A DNA stretch of 64,000 nt from Albimonas marina (GTDB taxonomy: Bacteria > Pseudomonadota > Alphaproteobacteria > Rhodobacterales > Rhodobacteraceae), in the NCBI RefSeq assembly GCF_029223255.1, contig NZ_JARHUC010000003.1:558001-622000 (forward strand). Direction: 5' to 3'. Shown here piece by piece: positions 46,167-54,274 of the stretch. The position numbers and the translations under genes were made by a program. The notes beneath the pieces are model-generated. The model did not search any database. It saw nothing but the letters and a program-made list of their open reading frames with translations, and was not told the origin of the DNA. Each line of letters opens with the position of its first letter. The stretch's first letter is position 1.

Positions 46167-47114
46167 TCAGAGGTCGAGCGCGATCACCCCCCGCCCGCGC
46201 GACACGCAGGGGATGAAGCGCCGCGCCTGCGCCATGGGCGACAGCGCCTGGTCGCGGTGGATCGCCTCGCCCGCCAGCAGGCCGCATTCGCAGGTCCCGC
46301 AGACCCCGTTCTCGCAGGCCGCGTTCAGCGCCACCCCCGCCTCCCGCAGCGCGTCGAGCGCCGAGCGATCGGCCGGCACCGTCACCTCGCGCCCGTCGCG
46401 CAGGCGGATCGCGAAGGGGGCGGGCGGGGCGCCGTCGTCGAGGGGCTGGAACGCCTCGCTCGCGACCGAGCCCTCGGGCCACCCCTGCGCCGCCTCCGCC
46501 ACCGCCGCCATGAACCCCGGCGGGCCGCAATGCATCAGCCGCCCGTCCGGGGGCGGATCGGCCAGCAGGGCGGCGAGGGTGCGGCGCGCCGCCTCCGCGC
46601 CCGCGTCGTGCAGGGTCACGCGCGCGGCGGGCAGGACGGCCGCGATCTCGTGGCGGAGCGGCGCCTCGGCGCGGTCGCGCACGAAATGATGCAGCCGCCA
46701 TTCCGCCCCCTGCGCCTCCAGCGCCCGGGCCATGGCGATCAGCGGCGTCGCCCCGATCCCCCCCGCCAGCAGCAGCGCCGGCCCCTCGCCCGGCGGGATC
46801 GCGAAATGGTTGCGCGGGGCCGAGACGGGGACGAGGTCGCCGACCGCCAGCCCCTCGTGCACCCAGGCCGAGCCGCCGCGCCCCTGCGCCTCCCGCTTCA
46901 CCGCGATGACATATCGGCCTGTCTCGGCGGGATCCCCGATCAGCGAGTACTGGCGCACCCCTCCGAAGGGCAGGTGCACGTCGACATGGGCGCCGGGGGC
47001 GAAGCCGGGCAGGGTGGGCCGGCGGGGGTGGGCGAACTCCACGATCCGCACTTCGCCCGGCCCGTCGCGCAGGGCCGCGACCTCCAGCTTCATGATCAGG
47101 CGGGGCGCGGCCAT
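46167..47114 (-). CDS. PDR/VanB-family flavin reductase with 2Fe-2S domain
   Basis: A 315-residue oxidoreductase of the phthalate dioxygenase reductase class. Order of domains: FMN/FAD-binding barrel (RQYSLIGDPAETGRYVIAVKRE, about residues 54-76), NAD-binding domain (GIGATPLIAMARALE, about 119-133; MHCGPPGFM) and a C-terminal plant-type 2Fe-2S domain with CENGVCGTCECGLL and a fourth Cys in FIPCVSRG. It receives electrons from NADH and passes them through the cluster to a partner. The gene begins 5 nt after the MOSC gene, so that protein may be the partner. Confidence 0.9.
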   Translation of the reverse strand: MAAPRLIMKLEVAALRDGPGEVRIVEFAHPRRPTLPGFAPGAHVDVHLPFGGVRQYSLIGDPAETGRYVIAVKREAQGRGGSAWVHEGLAVGDLVPVSAPRNHFAIPPGEGPALLLAGGIGATPLIAMARALEAQGAEWRLHHFVRDRAEAPLRHEIAAVLPAARVTLHDAGAEAARRTLAALLADPPPDGRLMHCGPPGFMAAVAEAAQGWPEGSVASEAFQPLDDGAPPAPFAIRLRDGREVTVPADRSALDALREAGVALNAACENGVCGTCECGLLAGEAIHRDQALSPMAQARRFIPCVSRGRGVIALDL

Positions 47115-47119
47115 GGCGC

Positions 47120-47611
47120 TCAGCCGTCCAGCGGCAGGATCGGGTCGCCGGGGCGGATGATCCCGCCCGTCTCGATCGCGCAGTTGAGGCCCGAGCGGTT
47201 GAGAAGCGCGTCGTGCAGATCCGGCATCCCCATCAGCTCCTCGAAATAGCGGCAGGGGAAGTTCAGGCGATGGGCGCGCAGCACCGTCTCGCCCACCCGA
47301 AATCGCTTTCCGACCAGGTGGTTGAGCGGCACGCCCCGGGTGGTCAGGTTGCGCCGGTGATCCTCGGGCGCAAGCGTGGCGCGAAAGCCGGGGACGCGCG
47401 GCTCGCCGGCCGCCAGCGCCTCCAGAACCTCCATCTCGATCAGCGTCACCTCGCGCACGTCGGGCTTGGGCGAATAGGTTCCGGTTCCGAGGTAATAGCG
47501 GTCGCCGACGATGCCGCGGCCGGCGACCAGCTCGGCCTCGTCCAGCGCCTCCATCTCGTAGGCGGCGGCGGGGGCGACGTGGATGTGCAGCAGCTCGCCC
47601 GACCAGCTCAT
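47120..47611 (-). CDS. MOSC domain protein
   Basis: A 163-residue single-domain MOSC protein; MOSC domains bind molybdenum cofactor and reduce N-hydroxylated compounds in the YiiM/mARC group. Family features are GIVGDRYYLGTGTYSP, VTLIEMEVLEAL, EDHRRNLTTRGVPLNHLVGKRFRVGETVLRA and the Cys in LNFPCRYFEEL. The ATG at 47611 removes an Arg-rich upstream frame of non-coding character. The next gene, a 2Fe-2S flavin reductase, is 5 nt away, together resembling a split version of fused MOSC-ferredoxin proteins such as YcbX. Confidence 0.9.
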   Translation of the reverse strand: MSWSGELLHIHVAPAAAYEMEALDEAELVAGRGIVGDRYYLGTGTYSPKPDVREVTLIEMEVLEALAAGEPRVPGFRATLAPEDHRRNLTTRGVPLNHLVGKRFRVGETVLRAHRLNFPCRYFEELMGMPDLHDALLNRSGLNCAIETGGIIRPGDPILPLDG

Positions 47612-47788
47612 GCGCGGTCCGGGCGGGCGGAGGAGGGGGCGGGCGGGCGCGGCATCGGGGCGGCTCCTGTGCAGGGTCTTGGCCGGGCGCAGTCTGCCGC
47701 GCCCGCGGCGCGGGCGAAAGATGCGGCGTGCGGGGGCTGTCAAAGGCGGGCGCAGAACTCCCATGCGACTGAAATCCCGAGCGAAAAC

Positions 47789-47822
47789 GAAAAACGCCCG
47801 CTCCGGATCCGGAGCGGGCGTT
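47789..47822 (-). terminator. Rho-independent terminator of rplY
   Basis: A long perfect palindrome (47793-47822, centred on GGATCC) is followed on the minus strand by TTTTTCGTTTTC. It lies 32 nt downstream of the rplY stop. Confidence 0.88.
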
Positions 47823-47853
47823 CCTGTTCGCAAGCCGTGCGGCGCGTCGAGGA

Positions 47854-48483
47854 TCACTCCTCGGCGGCGGCCTCCTCGGCCTCGCCCTCGGCCTCCTCGG
47901 CCTCCGCGGCGCGCAGGCCGGAGGGGGCGGAGATGTTGGCCAGCACGAAGTCGCGGTCCTTGATCACCGGCGTCACGCCCTTGGGCAGCTCGACGTCGGA
48001 GATGTGGATCACGTCGCCGAAGCTCTTGCCCGTCAGGTCGACGGTGATGTGATCGGGGATCGAGCCCGCGACCACGTTCAGCTCGACCTCGGAGCGCACC
48101 ACGGTCAGCACGCCGCCCTTCTTCAGGCCCGGCGAGGCCTCCTGGTTCACGTAGTCGACGTGGACGAAGAGGTTCACGCGCGACTTCTCGGTCAGGCGCA
48201 GGAAGTCGACGTGGGTGGGCAGGTCGCGCACCACGTCGCGCTGCACGGCGCGGCAGATCACGCGGTTGTCCGCGCCGTCCACCTTGACGTTGAACAGCGT
48301 GCTCAGGAAGCGGCCGGCCTTCAGGCGCTTGAGCAGCTCGTTGTGCTTGACGTTGATGGTGACGGGGTCCTGCCCGCCGCCATAGATCACGCCCGGAACC
48401 AGTCCTTCGCGCCGCGCGGCACGGGCAGCCCCTTTGCCCGTGCCGGAGCGGGCGGTGGCCTCGAGAACGGGAAGTTCGGCCAT
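47854..48483 (-). CDS. rplY: 50S ribosomal protein L25/general stress protein Ctc
   Basis: Binds 5S rRNA. The 209-residue CTC-type protein has the L25 core ([28 protein letters not shown], then [23 protein letters not shown]), the TL5 C-terminal beta domain ([25 protein letters not shown]) and an acidic Ala/Glu tail. The start ATG has a TTGGAG site upstream. The peptidyl-tRNA hydrolase gene that often follows rplY is not here; a MOSC gene follows instead. Confidence 0.96.
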   Translation of the reverse strand: MAELPVLEATARSGTGKGAARAARREGLVPGVIYGGGQDPVTINVKHNELLKRLKAGRFLSTLFNVKVDGADNRVICRAVQRDVVRDLPTHVDFLRLTEKSRVNLFVHVDYVNQEASPGLKKGGVLTVVRSEVELNVVAGSIPDHITVDLTGKSFGDVIHISDVELPKGVTPVIKDRDFVLANISAPSGLRAAEAEEAEGEAEEAAAEE

Positions 48484-49118
48484 CGTCGACTCCAATTCAT
48501 AAGATGTGGCGCGAGGGGCCGATCCCCCCGCATCCTCCGCGGGCGCCTCCAGGGGTGTCGTCGCCGCGGACGCGCGCCTATACGCCGAAACCGGCCCGAG
48601 GGAAAGACCCGACGCGCCCGGCGAGGGCCTGGGGTCGGGCGGAGAGGGGCCGGGCGAATAGATCGGACCGGATGAGGAATTCTCCCCGCGCGCGCCGCCC
48701 GGAGGGGCCAAGCAGGCCGTGGATTAAATCAACTCGGTTGAAGAAATCCCTGCCGGTCGAGACGCCCCTCGACCCCCCTTCGCTCGCCTCGCGTCGGGAC
48801 GCCGCGCGCCGACGCGCCTTCCGGCAGGACGGCGCCCCGCTGCCGCTCGCGGCGCCACCGCCCGACCCCCTTCCTCCCGCGCGCCGGCGAGAGACCTCCG
48901 CCCCGCGCGCCCCGGCCGGGACGCGCCGCGGGCGGAGCCTCCGCCACCGGCGCGCGGGTCGACGCGGCGCCTGCCTGCGCGGCGCTCGGACCGGCCTGCG
49001 GATCGCTCGCCTGGCGGAAAAGCCGGGCCCCCGCGCCCGCATCGGCGGCGCGCTCTTGCCCCGCGCGCCCACCCGCGCTTTACAAGAGGGAGCGAGCGAC
49101 AAGGGAGGGCCGCCAGCC
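48484..49118. other. Divergent intergenic region between rplY and lutA
   Basis: 635 nt of GC-rich sequence with no gene supported by codon use; short open frames here are Arg/Pro-rich. An AT-richer island around 48716-48752 (ATTAAATCAACTCGGTTGAAG) may belong to the rplY promoter, and a candidate lut promoter lies at 49056. No terminator or riboswitch was recognised. Confidence 0.5.
49056..49084 (+). promoter_or_regulatory. Candidate lutABC promoter
   Basis: TTGCCC (49056-49061), a 17-nt spacer and TTTACA (49079-49084), 35 nt before the lutA start and followed by an AAGGGAGGG binding site. Both boxes are imperfect. Confidence 0.3.
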
Positions 49119-49895
49119 ATGACCGGATCCGAGGGCGACAAGCCCCGCGTGGCGCTGCTGGCCACCTGCCTGGTGGACCTGTTCCGACCCTCGGTCGGCT
49201 TCGCGGCCGCCAAGCTGCTGGAGGACGCGGGCTGCGACGTGCGGGTGCCCCCGAACCAGACCTGCTGCGGCCAGCCGGCCTGGAACTCGGGCGACGAACG
49301 CGCCGCCCGCCGCCTCGCCCGCCGGGTGATCGAGGATTTCGAGGAGTACGACGCGGTGGTGGTCCCCTCGGGCTCCTGCGCGGCGACCGTGGTCAAGGAC
49401 TACCCCCAGATGTTCCGCCCCGGCGACCGCTGGCGCGCCCGGGCCGAGGCGCTGGCCGCCAAGACCTTCGAGATCACCCAGTTCCTGCGCGACGTGCTGA
49501 ACGTCGCGGCCACCGACGGGCGCGCGCCCGAGGGGCCGGTGACCTATCACGACAGCTGCTCGGGCCTGCGCAGCCTCGGCGTCAAGGCCCAGCCCCGCGC
49601 CCTGCTGGGCGCGATCGAGGGGCTGGAGCTGCGCGAGCTGCCCGAGGCCGAGGTCTGCTGCGGCTTCGGCGGCACGTTCTGCGTGAAATACCCCGAGATC
49701 TCGGACCGCATGGTCGGCGACAAGGCCCGCCACGCTGAGGCGACCGGCGCCGGCACGATCCTGGCGGGCGACCTCGGCTGCCTGATGAACATCGCCGGCA
49801 AGATGAGCCGCGAGGGCCGCCCCGTGAAGGCCCGCCACGTGGTCGAGGTGCTGGCCGGGATGACCGACCTGCCCGCCATCGGAGAGAGCCGATGA
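49119..49895 (+). CDS. lutA: Lactate utilisation protein A, (Fe-S)-binding oxidoreductase
   Basis: Part of the LutABC L-lactate oxidation complex. The 258-residue protein has two CCG-type cysteine-rich domains typical of GlcF/heterodisulfide-reductase subunit D-like proteins: NQTCCGQPAWNSG near residue 46 and EVCCGFGGTFCVKYPEIS near 184, plus YHDSCSGLRSLG. The start at 49119 follows AAGGGAGGG; longer in-frame versions begin in Arg/Pro-rich sequence. The stop overlaps lutB (ATGA). Confidence 0.94.
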   Translation: MTGSEGDKPRVALLATCLVDLFRPSVGFAAAKLLEDAGCDVRVPPNQTCCGQPAWNSGDERAARRLARRVIEDFEEYDAVVVPSGSCAATVVKDYPQMFRPGDRWRARAEALAAKTFEITQFLRDVLNVAATDGRAPEGPVTYHDSCSGLRSLGVKAQPRALLGAIEGLELRELPEAEVCCGFGGTFCVKYPEISDRMVGDKARHAEATGAGTILAGDLGCLMNIAGKMSREGRPVKARHVVEVLAGMTDLPAIGESR

Positions 49896-51337
49896 CCCAT
49901 CAGCCCACCACCCCCCGCTTCCGCGAGAACGTGCGCGCGGCGATGGCCGACGCGCCGCTGATGGAGCAGATGACCACCGCGCTCACCGGCTCGATGGCCC
50001 GTCGTGCCGGGGCCGCGGGGGCGGTGCCGGAGTTCGACCAGATCCGCGACGCCGGCCGCGACCTGAAGAACCACGTGCTCGAGCATCTCGACGTCTATCT
50101 CGAGACCTACGAGAAATCCGTGACCGACGCCGGCGGCCACGTGCACTGGGCCGAGACGGCGCAGGAGGCGCGCGAGATCATCCTCGAGATCTGCCGCAAG
50201 GCGGGGGCGAAGACGGTCAACAAGGGCAAGTCGATGATCTCGGAGGAGATCGGGCTCAACGACTACCTCGAAGAGAACGGGGTGAAGCCGGTCGAGACCG
50301 ATCTCGGCGAATACATCATCCAGCTCCGCAAGGAGACGCCCTCTCACATCATCGCCCCGGCGATGCACGTGAACGTCCCCCAGTGGCGCGAGGCGTTCCG
50401 GAAATTCCACCCGCACCTGCCCGAGGACCGGGACCTCGAGGGCCTCGACAAGCTGCTGCTGGAGGCCCGCGGCGAGCTGCGCCGCAAGTATTTCGAGGCC
50501 GAGGTCGGGATCACAGGCGCCAACATGCTGATCGCCGAGACCGGCCAGTCGGTGATCGTGACCAACGAGGGCAACGGGGACCTGTCGCAGTCGCTGGCCA
50601 AGGTCCACGTGGTCATCGCCTCGCTGGAGAAGATCGTGCCGACGCTGGAGGATGCGTCGACCGTGCTGCGCCTGCTGGCGCGCTCGGCCACGGGGCAGGA
50701 GATGTCGGTCTACACGACCTTCTCCTCCGGTCCCCGCCGGGCCGAGGATCCCGACGGGCCCGAGGAATACCACGTGGTGCTCCTCGACAACGGGCGCTCG
50801 GAGATGCTGGGCTCGGACTTCCAGGACATGCTGCGCTGCATCCGCTGCGGGGCCTGCATGAACCATTGCCCGGTCTACCGGGCGGTGGGGGGCCACGCCT
50901 ACGGCTGGGTCTATCCCGGCCCGATGGGCGCGGTGCTGACGCCGGCGCTGATCGGGGTGACGCAGGGCGGCAACCTGCCCAACGCCTCGACCTTCTGCGG
51001 GCGCTGCGAGGAAGTGTGCCCGATGCGCATCCCGCTGCCCAAGATGATGCGCCACTGGCGGGCGCGGGAGTTCGAGCGCAAGCTCTCGCCCAAGGGCGTG
51101 CGCAGGGGCCTGGGCGTCTGGGCCTGGGCGGCGCGTCGGCCGGGGCTCTACCGCGCGGGCGCCTCTCTGGCGGCGCGGGCGCTGCGGATGCTGGGGGCGG
51201 GCTCGATCCGCCGGCTGCCGATGGCGGGCGGGGCCTGGACCGCGACCCGCGACTTCCCCGCGCCCGAGGCCGGGGGGACCTTCATGGCCCGCTGGAACCC
51301 CGACGCCGAGGGTCGCCGCCGGGGGGGCGCGAAATGA
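49892..51337 (+). CDS. lutB: Lactate utilisation protein B, iron-sulfur subunit
   Basis: A 481-residue protein with an N-terminal LUD domain (KTVNKGKSMISEEIGLNDYLEENG, NMLIAETGQSVIVTNEGNGDLS) and a C-terminal ferredoxin-like part with two cysteine clusters: CIRCGACMNHCPVY and CGRCEEVCPMRIPLPKMMR. It is the electron-transfer core of the complex that oxidises L-lactate to pyruvate. It overlaps lutA and lutC by 4 nt on each side. Confidence 0.95.
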   Translation: MTHQPTTPRFRENVRAAMADAPLMEQMTTALTGSMARRAGAAGAVPEFDQIRDAGRDLKNHVLEHLDVYLETYEKSVTDAGGHVHWAETAQEAREIILEICRKAGAKTVNKGKSMISEEIGLNDYLEENGVKPVETDLGEYIIQLRKETPSHIIAPAMHVNVPQWREAFRKFHPHLPEDRDLEGLDKLLLEARGELRRKYFEAEVGITGANMLIAETGQSVIVTNEGNGDLSQSLAKVHVVIASLEKIVPTLEDASTVLRLLARSATGQEMSVYTTFSSGPRRAEDPDGPEEYHVVLLDNGRSEMLGSDFQDMLRCIRCGACMNHCPVYRAVGGHAYGWVYPGPMGAVLTPALIGVTQGGNLPNASTFCGRCEEVCPMRIPLPKMMRHWRAREFERKLSPKGVRRGLGVWAWAARRPGLYRAGASLAARALRMLGAGSIRRLPMAGGAWTATRDFPAPEAGGTFMARWNPDAEGRRRGGAK

Positions 51338-51996
51338 GCTCCCGGGTGCGCATCCTCGCCAACCTCCGCCGCCGGCTGGAGGAGGGGCGCCCGGCCGCCG
51401 AGCGGGCCGAGGGCGTGGCCGCCCGCCTGCGCCTCGCCGGCGCGCAGACCGCGCCGCGCCCCGCCGCCTCGCAGCTCGAGGGGGCCGAGGCGCTGGCCCG
51501 CTTCGAGGAGAAGCTGCGCGCGGTGGACGCGAGCGTCTCCCACGTCGCCTCCTTCGAGGCGTTGCCGGAGGCGCTGGCGAGCGAGCTGCGCGCGCGCAAC
51601 CTGCCGGCCGCGATCCGGATGGGCGAGGATGCCGAGCTCACGGGCCTCGACTGGTCGGGGCTGGAGGCGAGCCGCGGCCCGGGGCGGATCGAGGAGCCCG
51701 CCACTCTCTCCCGCGCGGTCTGCGGCGCGGCGGAGACGGGCACGGTGGCGCTGCGTTCGGGCCCCGAGAACCCGGTGACGCTGACCTTCCTGGGCGAGAC
51801 GCATTTCATCGTCCTGCGCCGCTCGGAGGTGGTCCCGGGCCTCGAGGAGCTGTGGGCCCGGGTGCGCCGCTCGGGCGCGCAGCCGCGCACGGTGAACCTG
51901 GTGACGGGCCCCAGCCGCTCGGCCGACATCGGCGGCGTCCTGCAGCTCGGCGCCCACGGCCCCGTCGCCGTCCACGTCTTCCTGGTCGACGCCTGA
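51334..51996 (+). CDS. lutC: Lactate utilisation protein C
   Basis: A 220-residue LUD-domain protein, the third subunit of the lactate oxidation complex. The signature LVTGPSRSADIGGVLQLGAHGPVAVHVFLVD ends the protein; TGTVALRSGPENPVTLTFLGETHFIVL is also typical. The usual GntR-type regulator and lactate permease are not adjacent. A long palindromic repeat begins right at its stop codon. Confidence 0.93.
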   Translation: MSSRVRILANLRRRLEEGRPAAERAEGVAARLRLAGAQTAPRPAASQLEGAEALARFEEKLRAVDASVSHVASFEALPEALASELRARNLPAAIRMGEDAELTGLDWSGLEASRGPGRIEEPATLSRAVCGAAETGTVALRSGPENPVTLTFLGETHFIVLRRSEVVPGLEELWARVRRSGAQPRTVNLVTGPSRSADIGGVLQLGAHGPVAVHVFLVDA

Positions 51997-52393
51997 AGCG
52001 CCGCGTCTCCCGTCGCGCCGGACGCAGCCTCCAGCCCGCGGCGCGCCCCACCCCCAACGCCCGGGGCAAAAGTCTCCTCCCTCGCAGACCGGGCGCCCAG
52101 GCGCGACGCCCGCACGGGTCGCGAAGCGCCTGTTCTCCGGAGCCGTCTCTCGCGGATGCCGACAAGAGCGAGTCGGGGGGAGGGGTCCAGGATCGCGAAG
52201 CGACCCCGCCTCTTGGCGGGGCTTGTCCTTGACCCCTCCCCCCGACTCGCTCAGGCATCGCAAGCGAGAGACGGATCCGGAGAACAGGCGCGGCCCTTGT
52301 TCTTTGGTGAGTCAGGAGCCCGCCGGAGGCCGCCGCACCCGCAAATCCGGGCGCGCCCGACCCCGCAGGCCCAAGCCCGCCCGCAGGGCGCCC
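51993..52393 (-). repeat. Nested palindromic repeat, copy 1 (about 400 bp, inverted relative to copy 2)
   Basis: The core (about 52124-52313) is an imperfect palindrome: a 22-bp arm 52166-52187 pairs with 52231-52252, an inner stem CCCCGCC/GGCGGGG closes the tip, and outer arms with CTCCGGA and CGTCTCTCGC flank it. In reverse complement it matches copy 2 almost base for base over the core, with only a few changes near the tip. Clear similarity continues on both sides, from the lutC stop to about 52393. It fills most of the 489-nt gap between lutC and the next gene; no transposase is associated. Confidence 0.88.
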
Positions 52394-52485
52394 ACGCGCC
52401 CCGCCGTCGCCGGGGCCTTGCCCGCTGCGCCGCCTTCGGGGCATCGTCTCGCGCGATCCCTCGCCCGCCCCGGAGCCCGCGCCCG

Positions 52486-53271
52486 ATGTCCCTCTCCCGC
52501 ATGTTCGCCCCCTCCGACCGCGCCCCGGCGCCGCGCGCCAGCGGTCCGGTGGACGTGGGCTGGCTGCTGACCGAGCCCGAGGCGGGCGTGGTGTTCTTCC
52601 CGCCGGAGCGGGTGCGCTCGGTCGAGATGAACCGGCGCCACGCCAAGTCCGCCTCGCGCTGCCCGGCGGTGATCAACCTCGAGAGCCGGTACTTCGTGAT
52701 CCGCTGCCCCTTCGACCTGGCGCTGCGGTTCGAGCGGGACAAGGACGGCCGCCCGGGCCTGCGCAACCTGATGGGCAACGCCAGCCCGGTGCGCCCCAAG
52801 AAGCTCAACAAGCACCTGCACGTGGTGGGCGAGGCGGAATGGCGCCATCCCGACCGGCCGACGGTGCAGATCAGCCTGCCGTACCTGTTCGTGGCCGACG
52901 AGCCGGTGTTCCTCACCCAGCTCTCGGCCTTCCTGCACTACCGCGCCGAGCCGCTGCCCGGCACCATCTTCGGCGGCCGTTTCCCGGTGCACGTCTGGCC
53001 GCGCCCGCTGATGTGGGCCTTCGAGTGGCACGACGTGACCAAGGACCTGGTGCTGCGCCGGGGCGAGCCCTGGTTCTACGTGCAATTCGAAACCGCCCCG
53101 CAGGAGCGCCCGGTGCGCCTGGTGGAGGCCGAGCACACCGAGGCGCTGAAGGCCTACGAGAAGCATGTCTCGGGGGCGGTGAACTACGTCAACCAGACCT
53201 TCTCGCTGTTCCAGCAGGCCGAGAAGGCGCGGCCCGAGCGGCTGCTGACCCCGGTCTCGCGCAAGGGCTGA
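52486..53271 (+). CDS. Protein of unknown function
   Basis: A 261-residue soluble-looking protein, not recognised. It has a Pro/Arg-rich start, then VDVGWLLTEPEAGVVFFPPERVRSVEMNRRHAKSASRCPAVINLESRYFVIRCPFDLALRFERDKDG, several Trp-rich strands (FPVHVWPRPLMWAFEWHDV, PWFYVQFETAPQ) and a helical end. There is no signal peptide or transmembrane segment. ATG 52486 follows GGAG at 10 nt; 52501 is an alternative. Codon use is normal for the genome, so the gene is likely real. With the following small gene it forms a pair enclosed by two inverted repeats of about 400 bp. Confidence 0.8.
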   Translation: MSLSRMFAPSDRAPAPRASGPVDVGWLLTEPEAGVVFFPPERVRSVEMNRRHAKSASRCPAVINLESRYFVIRCPFDLALRFERDKDGRPGLRNLMGNASPVRPKKLNKHLHVVGEAEWRHPDRPTVQISLPYLFVADEPVFLTQLSAFLHYRAEPLPGTIFGGRFPVHVWPRPLMWAFEWHDVTKDLVLRRGEPWFYVQFETAPQERPVRLVEAEHTEALKAYEKHVSGAVNYVNQTFSLFQQAEKARPERLLTPVSRKG

Positions 53272-53300
53272 CGCGGGGGCTGACGGGGGCGCGAAAGCGC

Positions 53301-53322
53301 TTGACCTCGACCATGGTCGAGG
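53301..53322 (+). promoter_or_regulatory. 18-bp perfect palindrome next to a TTGACC box
   Basis: CCTCGACCATGGTCGAGG (53305-53322) is a perfect palindrome that begins inside TTGACC (53301-53306), 87 nt before the next gene. A palindrome directly after a -35-like box resembles MerR/SoxR-family operators, but no convincing -10 box follows. It could also be a hairpin in the mRNA between the two genes. Confidence 0.35.
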
Positions 53323-53408
53323 ATGTCGGGTGGGCGACGACCGGCCGCGCGCGGCGGCCGGAGACCCGCATCCCGGCGCCCCCGCGCCGTCGCGCAGGAT
53401 GACCGACC

Positions 53409-53840
53409 ATGGCCCTGGACCTTCCCGATTTCGCCGAGGGCGGCGACGCCCAACTGGACGCCCCGCTCGACGCCCCCTTCGACGCGCTCTTCGAGGATGC
53501 GGCGCCGCGCCTGGCGCAGGCGCGCCTCGACCGGTTCGAGATGCCCGCGGCGGCGCGCGCCGAGTTCCTCGAAGCGGTGCGCGTCATCCACGCCGTCCTG
53601 CGCCGCCGACCCGGCTTCCTGCGCGACCTGCTGCTGGAGCGAACGCTGCCCGACGGGCGGGTGGAGATCGCCACGCTGGTGGAATGGGGGGCGACGGCCG
53701 ACCTCGCGGCGGCGAAGGTCGAGGCGGCGCGGGCGCAGGCGGCGGCGGGGATCGACCCGGCGGCGCTGATGGCGCGGCTGGGCGTGCAGGCGACGATCGC
53801 GAGCTTCGAGCCGGTGGAGGGGGGCGACGAGGGGCGCTGA
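53409..53840 (+). CDS. Small acidic protein of unknown function
   Basis: A 143-residue, Ala- and Asp/Glu-rich protein (MALDLPDFAEGGDAQLDAPLDAPFDALFED start; helical middle EFLEAVRVIHAVLRRRPGFLRDLLLERTLP), not recognised. Third-position GC bias supports this frame over the overlapping Arg-rich frames at 53323 and 53330. There is a weak binding site before the ATG. It lies 137 nt after the preceding unknown gene and ends 25 nt before repeat copy 2, so it may share that gene's transcript. Confidence 0.7.
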   Translation: MALDLPDFAEGGDAQLDAPLDAPFDALFEDAAPRLAQARLDRFEMPAAARAEFLEAVRVIHAVLRRRPGFLRDLLLERTLPDGRVEIATLVEWGATADLAAAKVEAARAQAAAGIDPAALMARLGVQATIASFEPVEGGDEGR

Positions 53841-53865
53841 TCCTCCGGCGGGCGGAGGGGGGCGG

Positions 53866-54268
53866 AGGCGCCCTGCGGGCGGGCTTGGGCCTGTGGGGTC
53901 GGGCGCGCCCGGATTTGCAGGTGTCGCTGCCTCCGGCGGGCTCCTGACTCACCAAAGAACAAGGGCCGCGCCTGTTCTCCGGATCCGTCTCTCGCTTGCG
54001 ATGCCTGAGCGAGTCGGGGGGAGGGGTCAAGGACAAGCCCCGCCAAAAGGCGGGGTCGCTTCGCGATCCCTGACCCCTCCCCCCGACTCGCTCTTGTCGG
54101 CATCCGCGAGAGACGGCTCCGGAGAACAGGCGCTTTGCGACCCGTGCGGCCGTCGCGCCGGGGCGCCCGGTCTGCAGGTGAGGGAGGCGGGGGCCACGGG
54201 AGATGGGGGTGGGGCGCGCCGCGGGCGGGGCGGTGCGTCCGGCGCAACGGGGGACGCGGCGCCTCAGG
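53866..54268 (+). repeat. Nested palindromic repeat, copy 2 (about 400 bp)
   Basis: The core (about 53945-54140) has a 23-bp perfect stem, 54007-54029 with 54071-54093, an inner tip CCCCGCC-AAAA-GGCGGGG, and outer arms of about 25 nt (CCTGTTCTCC... with ...GGAGAACAGG) with one mismatch. It occupies nearly all of the 434-nt space between the unknown gene ending at 53840 and the convergent metallopeptidase gene ending at 54275. It is the reverse complement of copy 1, so the two form large inverted repeats around 52394-53865. Confidence 0.88.
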
Positions 54269-54274
54269 CGGGCG

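Noticed and set aside
51993-54268. Composite transposon bounded by inverted repeats
   Set aside because: No transposase is inside, no terminal sequence typical of an IS was found and no target duplication was seen; the repeats also occur singly (copy 3).
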